Positions 1 through 7,690 of a stretch of DNA of 45,183 nucleotides are shown here, piece after piece. The number at the start of each line of letters is the position of its first letter. Positions within the stretch are counted from its first letter, which is position 1. The DNA comes from Paracoccus sp. UBA889 (lineage in GTDB: Bacteria > Pseudomonadota > Alphaproteobacteria > Rhodobacterales > Rhodobacteraceae). The stretch is taken from NCBI GenBank assembly GCA_002294185.1, contig DBFD01000050.1, positions 140,215 through 185,397 on the forward strand, read 5' to 3'. Below the pieces are notes generated by a model. That model worked only from the letters and a program-made list of their open reading frames with translations, was not told the origin of the DNA and made no database searches. A program made the translations under genes and the position numbers.

Positions 1-1
1 C

Positions 2-250
2 ATCCGCCAGAACCTGTTCTGGGCTTTCGGCTACAATGTCGCGCTGATCCCGGTCGCGGCGGGCGTGATCTATCCGGTATCGGGATTGCTGCTGTCGCCG
101 ATGCTGGCCGCCGGCGCCATGGCGCTGAGTTCGGTCTTTGTCCTGACCAACGCCTTGCGGCTGCGCCGGGTCCGTCCGGTCATGGAAGAGACCGGCAAGG
201 GTCCGGAAAGGTCGGGGTCGCCCACCGTTTCCCCGGTCGCCGCAGAATAG
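2..250 (+). CDS. Copper-translocating P-type ATPase, C-terminal fragment
   Basis: The reading frame is open from the window edge and ends with TAG at 248-250, giving about 82 residues. The segment [20 protein letters not shown] followed by a second hydrophobic stretch and [15 protein letters not shown] is the typical end of a heavy-metal (CopA-type) P1B ATPase: the last two membrane helices with the conserved MALSSVxVxxNALRL signature, then a short cytoplasmic tail. The family pumps Cu(I) out of the cytoplasm at the cost of ATP. The downstream neighbour is a CueR-type regulator only 13 nt away, which supports a copper rather than another metal assignment. The ATP-binding and CPC metal motifs lie outside the window, so the call rests on the C-terminus and context. 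Confidence 0.8.
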   Translation: MRQNLFWAFGYNVALIPVAAGVIYPVSGLLLSPMLAAGAMALSSVFVLTNALRLRRVRPVMEETGKGPERSGSPTVSPVAAE

Positions 251-263
251 AAAGGGCCACGAC

Positions 264-683
264 ATGAATATCGGAGATGTTGCCACCCTGTCCGGCCTGC
301 CGGCCAAGACGATCCGCTACTACGAGGATATCGGTTTCGTGAAGCCGCTTCGCAGCCAGAACGGCTATCGGATCTTCAGGGAAAGCGACGCGCACAAGCT
401 TGCCTTTCTCGGCCGTGCGCGCGCCCTGGGCTTTTCCATCGAGGATTGCCGCAATCTGCTTGCGCTCTACGAGGACGAAAGACGCGCAAGCGCCGAGGTG
501 AAGGATATCGCCGGCCAGCACCTGAAGCGGATCGACAGAAAGATCGCGGAACTTGTGGAAATGCGCGCGACCCTTGCGCATCTTTTCGAGGCCTGCGCCG
601 GAGACCACCGACCGGATTGTCCCATCCTCGCCGACCTTGCCACGAAAGGCCCGGACGGCGAGGTGCTGGACAGGACCGGCTGA
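264..683 (+). CDS. cueR: Cu(I)-responsive MerR-family transcriptional regulator CueR
   Basis: A 139-residue MerR-family protein. It has an N-terminal winged helix (MNIGDVATLSGLPAKTIRYY, residues 1-20), the wing GYRIFRESD, a long dimerisation helix (about 75-110) and a metal-binding loop with Cys111 and Cys119 (CAGDHRPDC). The C-x7-C spacing is that of E. coli CueR Cys112/Cys120, which binds a single Cu(I) in linear geometry. The family activates copA and cueO type promoters by distorting overlong 19-bp spacers. The ATG lies 13 nt after the stop of the copper ATPase, so the two are probably co-transcribed and the regulator is probably autoregulated through the upstream copA promoter, which is not in the window. 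Confidence 0.92.
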   Translation: MNIGDVATLSGLPAKTIRYYEDIGFVKPLRSQNGYRIFRESDAHKLAFLGRARALGFSIEDCRNLLALYEDERRASAEVKDIAGQHLKRIDRKIAELVEMRATLAHLFEACAGDHRPDCPILADLATKGPDGEVLDRTG

Positions 684-697
684 GGGAATCCGAGAAT

Positions 698-1114
698 TTG
701 GTCTGGTCCCTTTTTCTGGCGGTCGCCCTGTTCGGGCTGAGCGGGCTGGTTCATCTTCGCGCGATGAATCTGGTGATGAGATTCGGCGACAGCCCCGGAT
801 TGTCGGGATCGGGGCGGGTTCTGGTGGCACTCTATACGCTGGGGATCGCCCATGTCGTTGAAGCCGGCCTCTATGCGGTCGGCTTCAGCATGGGTGAGGC
901 ATTGGGCATCGGGGGTTTTGAACAGGATATCGTCGATTCGTTCATGGATGTCTTCTACTTCTCGCTCGTCAATTATTCGTCTCTTGGGCTGGGCGATATC
1001 TATCCCACCGGGCATTTGCGGTTCCTCGCCGGCATCGAGGCTTTGAACGGATTTCTTCTGATCAGCTGTTCGGCCTCGACGATTTTCCTGGTGGTGACCA
1101 AGCGCGGGAACTGA
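698..1114 (+). CDS. Small two-pore-type ion channel family protein
   Basis: About 138 residues. It shows three hydrophobic helices (roughly 1-25, 45-65 and 108-135) and, between the last two, a re-entrant pore-like segment with VNYSSLGLGDIYPTG. This resembles the P-loop of Ion_trans_2 potassium channels, in which TVGYGD is usual; here the filter is S-L-G-L-G-D, so ion selectivity may differ. No cytoplasmic regulatory domain is present. The start is uncertain: TTG at 698 (GAGG at 682-685 upstream) or GTG at 701 both keep the first helix, while an ATG near 764 would cut it. The gene begins 14 nt after cueR and may be read with it. The stop is followed by hairpins at 1137-1161 and 1220-1242. Confidence 0.65.
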   Translation: MVWSLFLAVALFGLSGLVHLRAMNLVMRFGDSPGLSGSGRVLVALYTLGIAHVVEAGLYAVGFSMGEALGIGGFEQDIVDSFMDVFYFSLVNYSSLGLGDIYPTGHLRFLAGIEALNGFLLISCSASTIFLVVTKRGN

Positions 1115-1219
1115 CGGATCGCACGTCCCTCGCTGTCTGGCGCCGGTCCGGGTCGGCGCAGTCTGCGCGCCTGGTTCCCAAGCTTGCGGACGACGAGGCT
1201 GGACCGGTTCATGCACTGC

Positions 1220-1242
1220 GCGCGCCCATCGTCAGGGCGCGC
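1220..1242 (+). terminator. Candidate intrinsic terminator after the copper/channel genes
   Basis: An 8-bp perfect stem (GCGCGCCC / GGGCGCGC) with a 7-nt loop is followed by TTTCGCCTTT. It stands about 105 nt after the channel stop codon. A weaker hairpin (CT-GCGCCG / CGGCGC-AG with one bulge) precedes it at 1137-1161. Confidence 0.55.
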
Positions 1243-1323
1243 TTTCGCCTTTCAGATTCCATCGCCGGCAGCGTCAATACCCATGCCGCAACCCGGCCGG
1301 ATTGCGGACCGGTGCGAAGCGGG

Positions 1324-1366
1324 TTGACCGGCTGCGGAATCATTCATTATACATAATACAAAATTA
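1324..1366 (+). promoter_or_regulatory. Promoter with overlapping GntR-type operator, TRAP/CoA-transferase operon
   Basis: A -35 like TTGACC (1324-1329), an 18-nt spacer and a -10 like TATACA (1348-1353) are visible. The -10 runs into the word ATACATAATACAAAATTA (1349-1366). The same word, with one change, overlaps the -10 of the aminotransferase promoter at 35080-35097. Position over the -10 and start site suits a repressor. The regulator is inferred to be an FCD-type GntR protein such as the one encoded at 31461-32138. Confidence 0.6.
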
Positions 1367-1394
1367 CGCCAGATTGTCGGAGGAGGGACATCGG

Positions 1395-1457
1395 GTGGTT
1401 CGCGCGGCCGAAATGGCGGTTACCCCACGGCGAATGCGGTGCGCTGTCCAGCCTTGA
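1395..1457 (+). CDS. Putative 20-codon leader peptide
   Basis: GTG at 1395 is preceded by GGAGGAGGG (1379-1387) at ideal spacing and opens a frame of 20 codons (MVRAAEMAVTPRRMRCAVQP) ending in TGA at 1455-1457. It starts about 35 nt after the predicted transcription start and ends 161 nt before the TRAP gene. No known leader-peptide family is recognised. It may be a chance frame in GC-rich DNA. The ribosome binding site is the main reason to list it. Confidence 0.25.
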   Translation: MVRAAEMAVTPRRMRCAVQP

Positions 1458-1618
1458 CGGGGGCGAGGCACGAAGCCGCCGCAACAGCGGCCGCGCGACC
1501 CAAGGATCTGGTTCAGGACTGCTTGCCATCATCCGGTCAGCGGTGCTTCCCGCCCCCGTCAGAGGAGGACGAGGGGCGGGCCAACAGGCGAAAACAACGC
1601 AAACAGGGAGGAGACAAG

Positions 1619-2596
1619 ATGAATATCAAGGGATTGCTGGCTGCCGCAGTCATGGCCGCCTTGGGCATGGCCACGCAGGCTGCCGCGCAGACCGAGATCA
1701 AGTTCGGCCATGTCGGCGAGCCGGGTTCGCTGATGGATCTCAGCGCCACCGAATTCGCCAAGCGCGCGAACGAGAAGCTGGGCGACAAGGCCAAGGTCGT
1801 GGTCTATGGATCCAGTCAGCTGGGCAACGACAAGGCAATGCTGCAGAAGATCAAGCTGGGCACCGTGGATCTGGCGCTGCCCTCGACCATCATGTCCTCG
1901 ATGGTGCCGATCTTCGGTCTGTTCGAGATGCCCTATCTGGTCCAGAACCGCGACCACATGAAGAAGATCCGCGACGAGATCCTGCTGCCGTCGATGGCGC
2001 CGCCGGCCGAGGATGCGGGCTACAAGATCATCGGCGTCTGGGAAAACGGCTTCCGGCAGATCACCAACAATGTCAGGCCCATCAACACGCCCGCCGACCT
2101 GGCCGGGATCAAGCTGCGGGTTCCCGGCGGCGAATGGCGGGTGAAGATGTTCCAGGCCTATGGCGCCAGCCCCAGCCCGATGGCCTTCTCCGAGGTGTTC
2201 GTGGCGCTGCAGACCGGAGTGATGGACGGGCAGGAAAACCCCTATGCCCAGATCTATCCGTCGCGCTTCTACGAGGTGCAGAAATACCTGTCGAAAAGCA
2301 ACCACGTCTATACGCCGGCCTATGTCGTGGCCGGACGGTCGTGGGGCAAGTTCGATCCCGAGGTGCAGCAGGTGCTGCAGGACACCGCCGTTGAAATGCA
2401 GGATGTCGTCTACGAGATCGCATCCGGCCTCGACACCGAATTGCTGCAGAAGCTGATCGACGAGGGGATGGAGGTGAACGAGGTCGATACCACCGCCTTC
2501 ATCGACGCCAGCAAGCCGATCTACGACGAATTCTCCCAATCGGTCGATGGCGCCGCCGAACTGATCAAGAAGGCGCAGGATCTGGCCGCCCAATAA
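1619..2596 (+). CDS. TRAP transporter substrate-binding protein (DctP family)
   Basis: 325 residues with a signal peptide (MNIKGLLAAAVMAALGMATQAAAQ, cleaved near residue 24) and the DctP fold. Diagnostic segments are FEMPYLV, the loop ENGFRQITNNVRPINTP, the substrate-carboxylate Arg in LRVPGGEWR, and MAFSEVFVALQTGVMDGQENP. The family captures organic acids (C4/C5 dicarboxylates, hydroxy acids, some sugars acids) in the periplasm for a Na+-driven permease. The ATG at 1619 is chosen because GGGAGGAGA sits just upstream; a longer in-frame opening to 1439 lacks a signal peptide. It is the first gene of a five-gene operon with dctQ, dctM, a CoA-transferase and a crotonase. The CoA enzymes make a monocarboxylic or dicarboxylic acid that enters metabolism as its CoA ester the likely cargo (inference). 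Confidence 0.9.
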   Translation: MNIKGLLAAAVMAALGMATQAAAQTEIKFGHVGEPGSLMDLSATEFAKRANEKLGDKAKVVVYGSSQLGNDKAMLQKIKLGTVDLALPSTIMSSMVPIFGLFEMPYLVQNRDHMKKIRDEILLPSMAPPAEDAGYKIIGVWENGFRQITNNVRPINTPADLAGIKLRVPGGEWRVKMFQAYGASPSPMAFSEVFVALQTGVMDGQENPYAQIYPSRFYEVQKYLSKSNHVYTPAYVVAGRSWGKFDPEVQQVLQDTAVEMQDVVYEIASGLDTELLQKLIDEGMEVNEVDTTAFIDASKPIYDEFSQSVDGAAELIKKAQDLAAQ

Positions 2597-2605
2597 GGGC
2601 CGCGA

Positions 2606-2636
2606 GGGCGGGCCGGACGGAACATCCGGCCCGCCC
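2606..2636 (+). terminator. Intercistronic hairpin (attenuator or mRNA stabiliser) after TRAP binding protein
   Basis: A perfect 12-bp stem (GGGCGGGCCGGA / TCCGGCCCGCCC) with a 7-nt loop fills most of the gap between the binding-protein gene and dctQ. It has no T-run. Such hairpins commonly stabilise the upstream message or end part of the transcripts, so that more binding protein than permease is made. Equivalent hairpins stand at 9483-9513 and 29523-29551. Confidence 0.6.
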
Positions 2637-2661
2637 GATCCGACATTCCGGGGAGATTTTC

Positions 2662-3252
2662 ATGACTTCGTTCACGCTTCGGCGGGGTTTCGAGACCCTG
2701 CTCGAGGTCATCACCGCGCTGATCGTGGCGGCCCTGACGGCCCTGATCGTGGCGGGAACGGCCTTTCGCTATTTCGGATCGGCGCTCAGCTGGTATGACG
2801 AGGTCGCCTCGATCGGACTGGTCTGGATGACCTATTTCGGCAGCGCGCTGGCGGCGCTGAAGGGCGCCCATATCGGCTTTCCCGGACTGGTCAACGCGAT
2901 GCCGGTCCGCTGGCGGGTCGCCGCGACGATCTTTTCGGAAATCTGCGTCTTCGGCTTCTTCGGGCTTCTGGCCTATGCCGGCTGGCAGGTTCTGATGATC
3001 CTCGAGGGCATGACGCTGGTCTCGCTGCCGAATGTCTCGGTCCAGCTGACGCAATCCATCATCCCGCTGGGCGCGGTGCTGTTCATGATCGCCGAGGCGG
3101 TGCGCCTGCCCGAACTGATGCGCGACGCGCGGGGCGGGGGCTTTGTCGATCACGAGATCAGGGAGGCGCTTGGCGACATCTCGAACACGCCGCTGGAACA
3201 GGACGATGCCAGCGTGCCGTCCCGTGCCCACGCCCATCGCGGAGAACGCTGA
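2662..3252 (+). CDS. TRAP transporter small permease (DctQ family)
   Basis: 196 residues with four predicted membrane helices (about 15-38, 50-70, 90-112 and 130-150) and the DctQ signature RYFGSALSWYDEVA followed by a hydrophobic helix. The protein forms the scaffold subunit that pairs with the large permease. The C-terminal 45 residues are hydrophilic and longer than usual. The ATG follows GGGGAG; the TGA overlaps the ATG of dctM by one base (TGATG), so the two subunits are probably translationally coupled. Confidence 0.9.
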   Translation: MTSFTLRRGFETLLEVITALIVAALTALIVAGTAFRYFGSALSWYDEVASIGLVWMTYFGSALAALKGAHIGFPGLVNAMPVRWRVAATIFSEICVFGFFGLLAYAGWQVLMILEGMTLVSLPNVSVQLTQSIIPLGAVLFMIAEAVRLPELMRDARGGGFVDHEIREALGDISNTPLEQDDASVPSRAHAHRGER

Positions 3253-4538
3253 TGACCATCGGATACATGCTTGTGGGAATGTTCGGTCTGGCGCTGCTGA
3301 ACGTGCCCATCGCGGTGGCGCTTGGCATCGTCGCCATCCTGGCCATCGTCATCGTGCAGGGCGCGGACATGCTGCCCAACCTTGCCCTGACCATGTTCGA
3401 GGGCGCCTCCAGCTTTCCGCTGCTGGCCATTCCGCTGTTCGTGCTGGCAGGGTCGATCATGAATGCCTCTTCGATCTCGCGCCGCCTGATCGCGCTGGCC
3501 TCGGCGCTGGTCGGCTTCGTGCGGGGCGGGCTGTCCTTTGTCGTCATCGGGGCGTCCATGTTCTTTGCCGAGATTTCCGGCTCGGCCGTGGCGGGTGTTG
3601 CGGCGCTTGGCTCGATCCTGATCCCCGCGATGCGCAAGAAGGGATATTCCAAGGAATTCTCGGCGGCGATCTGTTCGTCGGCCTCCAGCCTTGCGATCAT
3701 CCTGCCGCCGTCCATTCCGATGATCCTCTATGCGGTGATGGCGCAGCAATCGGTCGTCAAGATGTTCATCGCGGGCTTCGGCCCCGGCATCGTCGGCGCG
3801 ATCTGCCTGGCCGTTGCCGCCTATGTGCAGGCACGGCGCCACAATTTCCCGGTCGAGGAACGGTTCCAGCTGTCCAATGTCTGGCTGCGCTTCAAGGAGG
3901 CTGGCTGGGCGCTGCTGCTGCCGGTCATCATCCTGGGCGGCATCTTCGGCGGCATCGTCACCGCCACCGAGGGCGCGGCGCTGGCGGTCGTGGCGGCCTT
4001 GTTCATCTCGGGCGTGATCTATCGCGAATTCGATGTCCGCGCGCTTTACAAGTCGCTGGTCGACAGCGGGGTGCAGACGGCGGTGGTGATGCTGCTGGTC
4101 GCATCATCCTATCTGATCGGCGGCTTCCTGACCGAGGCGCAGCTGCCCCAGCAACTGGCCCGCGCCATCGGCGGGGTCACCGAGAACAAATACCTGATCC
4201 TGATGATGCTGAACGTGGCCTTCCTGATCCTGGGCATGTTCCTGCATTCGGCGGCGGCGATCATCCTGGTCGTGCCGATCGTGATGCCGATGGTGCTGGC
4301 GGCCGGGATCGACCCGGTTCACTTCGGGCTGGTGGTGACGCTGAACCTGGCCATCGGTCAGCAGACGCCGCCTGTGGCCTCGGTCCTGATTGCTGCCTGT
4401 TCCATCGCCAAGTCCGACATCTGGGAGACGACCAAGGTGAACCTGCCCTTCATCGGCGCGCTGCTGGCGCTGCTGCTGATCAGCACCTACCTGCCCGCGA
4501 TCTCGCTGCTGCCGGTCCGCCTGATCTACGGAGGTTAA
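3252..4538 (+). CDS. TRAP transporter large permease (DctM family)
   Basis: 428 residues of alternating hydrophobic helices. Typical DctM motifs are visible: SFPLLAIPLFVLAGSIM (about 55-71), FFAEISGSAVAGVAALGSIL (about 101-120), SSASSLAIILPPSIPMILY and NLAIGQQTPPVASVL near the C-terminus. The subunit carries out Na+-coupled uptake of the acid delivered by the binding protein. It overlaps the end of dctQ and ends 3 nt before the CoA-transferase gene, so transport and activation are encoded on one transcript. Confidence 0.95.
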   Translation: MTIGYMLVGMFGLALLNVPIAVALGIVAILAIVIVQGADMLPNLALTMFEGASSFPLLAIPLFVLAGSIMNASSISRRLIALASALVGFVRGGLSFVVIGASMFFAEISGSAVAGVAALGSILIPAMRKKGYSKEFSAAICSSASSLAIILPPSIPMILYAVMAQQSVVKMFIAGFGPGIVGAICLAVAAYVQARRHNFPVEERFQLSNVWLRFKEAGWALLLPVIILGGIFGGIVTATEGAALAVVAALFISGVIYREFDVRALYKSLVDSGVQTAVVMLLVASSYLIGGFLTEAQLPQQLARAIGGVTENKYLILMMLNVAFLILGMFLHSAAAIILVVPIVMPMVLAAGIDPVHFGLVVTLNLAIGQQTPPVASVLIAACSIAKSDIWETTKVNLPFIGALLALLLISTYLPAISLLPVRLIYGG

Positions 4539-4541
4539 GCC

Positions 4542-5711
4542 ATGTCCGACAAACCGCTGCCGCTGGAGGGAATCCGGGTTCTGGATGTCAGCCAGGTCAT
4601 GGCCGGGCCATTCTGCTGCATGTTGCTGGGCGACCTGGGCGCCGATGTGATCAAGGTGGAACCCCCCAGTGGCGATCAGACCCGCAGCGCGATGGGATTC
4701 AGGCTGAAGGGCGATGACAGCCTGGGTTTCCTGAACATGAACCGCAACAAGCGGTCCATCGCGCTGGACCTGAAATCCGACGAGGATCGGCGGATCTTTC
4801 TGGAACTGGCCAAGACCGCCGACGTGATCGTCGAGAATTATCGACCCGGCGTCGTGAAGAGGCTGGGCATCGATTACGACACGGTGGCGGCGATCAATCC
4901 GGGCATCATCTATGCCAGCATCTCGGGCTTCGGGCAGACCGGGCCGTGGTCGCAGCGGCCGGGTTTCGACCTGATGGCGCAGGCGGCATCCGGGATCATG
5001 TCGATCACCGGCCATCCCGATGGCCCGCCCGCGAAATCGGGCGGGCCGCTGGCCGATATCGGCTGTTCGCTGTTCACCGTCTACGCGATCCTCGCCGCCC
5101 ATATCGGCAAGCAGAAGACGGGCGAGGGGCAGTTCATCGACGCCTCGCTCTACGAGGCCGGGCTGTCCTTTGCCGTCTGGGACATCTGCGATTACTGGGG
5201 CACCGGCATCGTCCCCGGACGGATCGGCACCGCCAACCGCATGGCCGCGCCCTATCAGGCGGTCCGCGCCAAGGATGGCCATTTCGTGCTGGGCGCCAAC
5301 AACGACCGCCTGTATCGCCGCCTCTGCGAGACGATGGGCCGCGAGGATCTGACGGACCACCCCGATTACGCGACGAACGCGCTGCGGATGAAGAACCGCG
5401 ATGCGCTGATCGCGGATCTGGAAACGACGCTGGTGACGCGCACGCGCCAGGAATGGGTGCAGGCGCTGCTGGATGCAGGGATTCCCGCCGGCCCGATCCT
5501 CGATTACGCCGAGGCTCTGGGCAACGAACATGCCGACGCGCGCGACATGGTCATGCCGATCAACCACCCGATCGAAGGCGAGGTGAGGAATATCGGCTTT
5601 CCGGTCAAGCTGCGTGGCACGCCCCAGCGGGTGCGCCGCCATCCGCCACTGCTGGACGAACACCGCGCCGAATTGCTGCGCGAACTGGGTATCGAGGTCG
5701 CCAATGGCTGA
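4542..5711 (+). CDS. Family III (CaiB/BaiF) acyl-CoA transferase
   Basis: 389 residues, the usual family length. It contains the N-terminal VLDVSQVMAGPFCCMLLGDLG, the CoA-loop region NRNKRSIALDLKS, VIVENYRPGVVKRLGIDY and the catalytic region PGFDLMAQAASGIMSITG, where the Asp forms the aspartyl-CoA anhydride/thioester. The later GGPLADIGCSLFT block is also typical. Family III enzymes move CoA between carboxylic acids, for example succinyl-CoA to mesaconate, citramalate, carnitine or oxalate; the exact pair cannot be read here. It follows the TRAP genes by 3 nt and overlaps the next gene by 8 nt. The most likely role is activation of the imported acid using an internal CoA donor (inference). 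Confidence 0.92.
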   Translation: MSDKPLPLEGIRVLDVSQVMAGPFCCMLLGDLGADVIKVEPPSGDQTRSAMGFRLKGDDSLGFLNMNRNKRSIALDLKSDEDRRIFLELAKTADVIVENYRPGVVKRLGIDYDTVAAINPGIIYASISGFGQTGPWSQRPGFDLMAQAASGIMSITGHPDGPPAKSGGPLADIGCSLFTVYAILAAHIGKQKTGEGQFIDASLYEAGLSFAVWDICDYWGTGIVPGRIGTANRMAAPYQAVRAKDGHFVLGANNDRLYRRLCETMGREDLTDHPDYATNALRMKNRDALIADLETTLVTRTRQEWVQALLDAGIPAGPILDYAEALGNEHADARDMVMPINHPIEGEVRNIGFPVKLRGTPQRVRRHPPLLDEHRAELLRELGIEVANG

Positions 5712-6486
5712 TGCCGCCGGAAAAGGCGATGTCCATCTGCGCATCGAGGGCCCGGTCGCGCATGTCACCTTTGACCGGCCCGCCGCCCGCAACGCGATGA
5801 CCTTCGCAATGTATGCGCGGCTGGGCGAGGTCTGCGACCAGCTGGAGGCCCGCGACGATCTGCGCGTCATCGTCTTTCGCGGCGCGGGCGGGGCCTTTGT
5901 CGCCGGCACCGACATTTCCGAATTCACCGCCTTCGATGGCGGCGCGGACGGCGTCGCCTACGAAGACCGGATCGATGCCACGCTGGCCCGGCTGACGCAT
6001 CTGCCCGCGCCGACCTTGGCGGTGATCGAGGGCGCGGCCGTCGGCGGCGGGCTGGCCATCGCAGCCGCCTGCGATCTGCGGATCGTCACGCCCGAGGCGA
6101 AATTCGGCGTGCCGATCGCCCGCACGGTCGGCAACACGCTGTCGGCCGCCAATATCGCCCGGCTTGTCCGTGCCTTCGGCGATGGTCCGGTGCGTCGGAT
6201 GCTGCTGCTGTCGGAGTTTCTGGACGGCGAGACGGTCCACCGTCTGGGATTCTCCGGCGCCTGCGTGCCGCCCGACCGGATCGAGGCCGAGGCCGACCGC
6301 CAGATCCGCCGGCTGACCGAGGCCGCGCCGCTGACCGTCGCCGCCTGCCGCGACCTGTTCGGAAGGCTGGCCGATGCCGCCCCCGATGACCGCGACGTGA
6401 TCGCGCGCATCTATGGCAGCCGCGACTTCCGCGAGGGCGTCGGCGCGTTTCTGGCCAAGCGCAAACCGGAATGGAGCGGGACCTAG
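5704..6486 (+). CDS. Crotonase-fold (enoyl-CoA hydratase/isomerase family) protein with altered catalytic sites
   Basis: 260 residues with the crotonase fold: the first oxyanion-hole segment FVAGTDISEF (about 62-71) and the second IEGAAVGGGLAIAAACDLRI (about 103-122). The two Glu residues of classical enoyl-CoA hydratase are not in place. The first (GGGCE in rat hydratase) aligns with Ala in GGGLA, and the second (QPE) aligns with Ile in VPI. Chemistry is therefore probably not plain syn-hydration; isomerase, lyase, decarboxylase or hydrolase activity on a CoA ester is possible. ATG at 5704 is inside the end of the CoA-transferase gene (ATGGCTGA), giving coupling. Product of the CoA-transferase is the expected substrate. 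Confidence 0.85.
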   Translation: MADAAGKGDVHLRIEGPVAHVTFDRPAARNAMTFAMYARLGEVCDQLEARDDLRVIVFRGAGGAFVAGTDISEFTAFDGGADGVAYEDRIDATLARLTHLPAPTLAVIEGAAVGGGLAIAAACDLRIVTPEAKFGVPIARTVGNTLSAANIARLVRAFGDGPVRRMLLLSEFLDGETVHRLGFSGACVPPDRIEAEADRQIRRLTEAAPLTVAACRDLFGRLADAAPDDRDVIARIYGSRDFREGVGAFLAKRKPEWSGT

Positions 6487-6568
6487 GGCACCGGGCGTTG
6501 AACCTGGCAAATTGCTGCCCGTCGCGCAACCAGGGACGCGGCGCCGAACCGTGAAGGATCCCGATCCG

Positions 6569-7678
6569 TCAGGGCGCGCGCTCAAGCGCCCTGTAGAAGT
6601 CTTCGAAGATCGCATCGCGGTTGACGTCATAGGCTTCCAGCATCGGGTGGCGACCCGCGGGATGCTGCCAGTACAGTTCGGGATCCAGGACTGGCGAACG
6701 GGTCATGTGCGTCGAGACGTAGGTTGCGTCGAACAGCCATGCGACATTGATGATGTCCCACAGAACCCAGGTCTTCGTCTCGGGTTCGGTGATGACGTAT
6801 TTCTCGTGCAGCGGGTTGTGGGTGTAAAGATGGTGCAGATAGTCGCCGATCGACCCTTTGCCCTTCACGAACCGTTCCATCTCGGGCAGCGATATCCGAA
6901 GTTGCGCGCCGACATGGTATCCCGGCAGATAGACATGCGGCACGCCACAATCGAACAGCAGCCGCGAGGACAGCCTGTCCTGCACGAGGTTCAGCGACGG
7001 TGCGTTGCAGAACGGCGCGTAGGACGGGAAGGACGCCGTCCAGACCACGACGATGGTGTTGATGATGTCGGGCGCCATCAACAGGGCCGAGGCAATGTTG
7101 GTCAGCGCGCCCATCGCAAGGATATACAGCGGCTCGTCGGGTGCGGCACGTGCGCGGTCGATGATGAATCGTGCCGCCTCGGTGTCCAGCGGGCTGTCGA
7201 AATCGTCCAGATAGGCCGGCGATCCGCGATGGACCATGCCGTCGGGATCGACGCCGCAATGGCCGAACACCCGGATGATCTCGTGATAGGATTGTTCGGC
7301 GCCCTCGTCGGGCAGCACGAACTTGATGGATTCAGGGTCGGTGCCTGTCTCGACGATGCGTTGCGCCCAGCCGGCGAAGCCGCCCATGAACTTTTCTTCC
7401 TCGGCATTGCCCGGCCCGCCGCGCTTCAGGATCCGGACGCTGCGCAGCATGCCCTCGCGATGATGCGCGAAGGAATAGGGTTCGGCGGTCACGCCCTCCA
7501 GCTTCAGCCGGTCGGGCGACAACAGCGCCCAGGCCAGCGCATATTGATCGTCGATCTCGTTGGCGGTGTCGGTGTCGATGATCACCCGCGCCGGATTCTC
7601 TGGCCGTTGCAGGCGCGCCTTGACGAAATCGGGGTCCAGCCGCGGGAAACGGGCAAGCACCTGTTCGGGGATGGTCAT
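6569..7678 (-). CDS. Nucleoside hydrolase-like protein (inosine-uridine hydrolase superfamily)
   Basis: 369 residues, longer than the usual 310-330. The calcium-binding N-terminal motif of the superfamily appears as DTDTANEIDD (about 34-43) with the D-x-D and DD acids intact, although the normal DxDPGxDD spacing is altered by TANEI. Also seen are LAMGALTNIASAL (the LGPLTNIA segment) and WDIINVAWL, whose Asp fits the second metal-binding site. The family cleaves N-glycosidic bonds of ribonucleosides to base and free sugar. It is the last gene of an ABC importer operon and lacks a signal peptide, so it would act on the imported compound in the cytoplasm. A sugar-releasing role fits the sugar enzymes in the neighbouring operon. 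Base or sugar specificity is unknown, and it may act on another glycoside. Confidence 0.82.
   Translation of the reverse strand: MTIPEQVLARFPRLDPDFVKARLQRPENPARVIIDTDTANEIDDQYALAWALLSPDRLKLEGVTAEPYSFAHHREGMLRSVRILKRGGPGNAEEEKFMGGFAGWAQRIVETGTDPESIKFVLPDEGAEQSYHEIIRVFGHCGVDPDGMVHRGSPAYLDDFDSPLDTEAARFIIDRARAAPDEPLYILAMGALTNIASALLMAPDIINTIVVVWTASFPSYAPFCNAPSLNLVQDRLSSRLLFDCGVPHVYLPGYHVGAQLRISLPEMERFVKGKGSIGDYLHHLYTHNPLHEKYVITEPETKTWVLWDIINVAWLFDATYVSTHMTRSPVLDPELYWQHPAGRHPMLEAYDVNRDAIFEDFYRALERAP
6571..6592. terminator. Weak hairpin at the convergent gene ends
   Basis: A 7-bp stem (AGGGCGC / GCGCCCT, 8-nt loop) overlaps the last codons of the nucleoside-hydrolase-like gene and lies 84 nt after the crotonase stop. 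There is no T-run. It is the only visible candidate for ending these convergent operons. Confidence 0.25.
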
Positions 7679-7690
7679 GTGACGGGCTCC

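Larger units (their letters stand above)
1115..1618 (+). other. 504-bp intergenic region with terminator, promoter/operator and long leader
   Basis: No long gene is supported here. From left to right it holds two hairpins (1137-1161 and 1220-1242), an AT-rich promoter/operator (1324-1366), a short reading frame with a strong ribosome binding site (1395-1457), and about 160 nt of GC-rich leader ending in the strong GGGAGGAGA site of the TRAP binding-protein gene. If transcription begins just after the -10 element at 1348-1353, the untranslated leader of the TRAP operon is about 250 nt, unusually long beside the other operons in the window. Confidence 0.6.

Noticed and set aside
698-763. Start of the channel gene at the internal ATG near 764
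   Set aside because: That start would remove the first membrane helix. The TTG/GTG starts at 698/701 follow a GAGG site and preserve it.
4104-5927. 607-codon minus-strand frame opposite the CoA-transferase
   Set aside because: Antisense artefact; no recognisable domain, and the opposite strand encodes a complete family III CoA-transferase.
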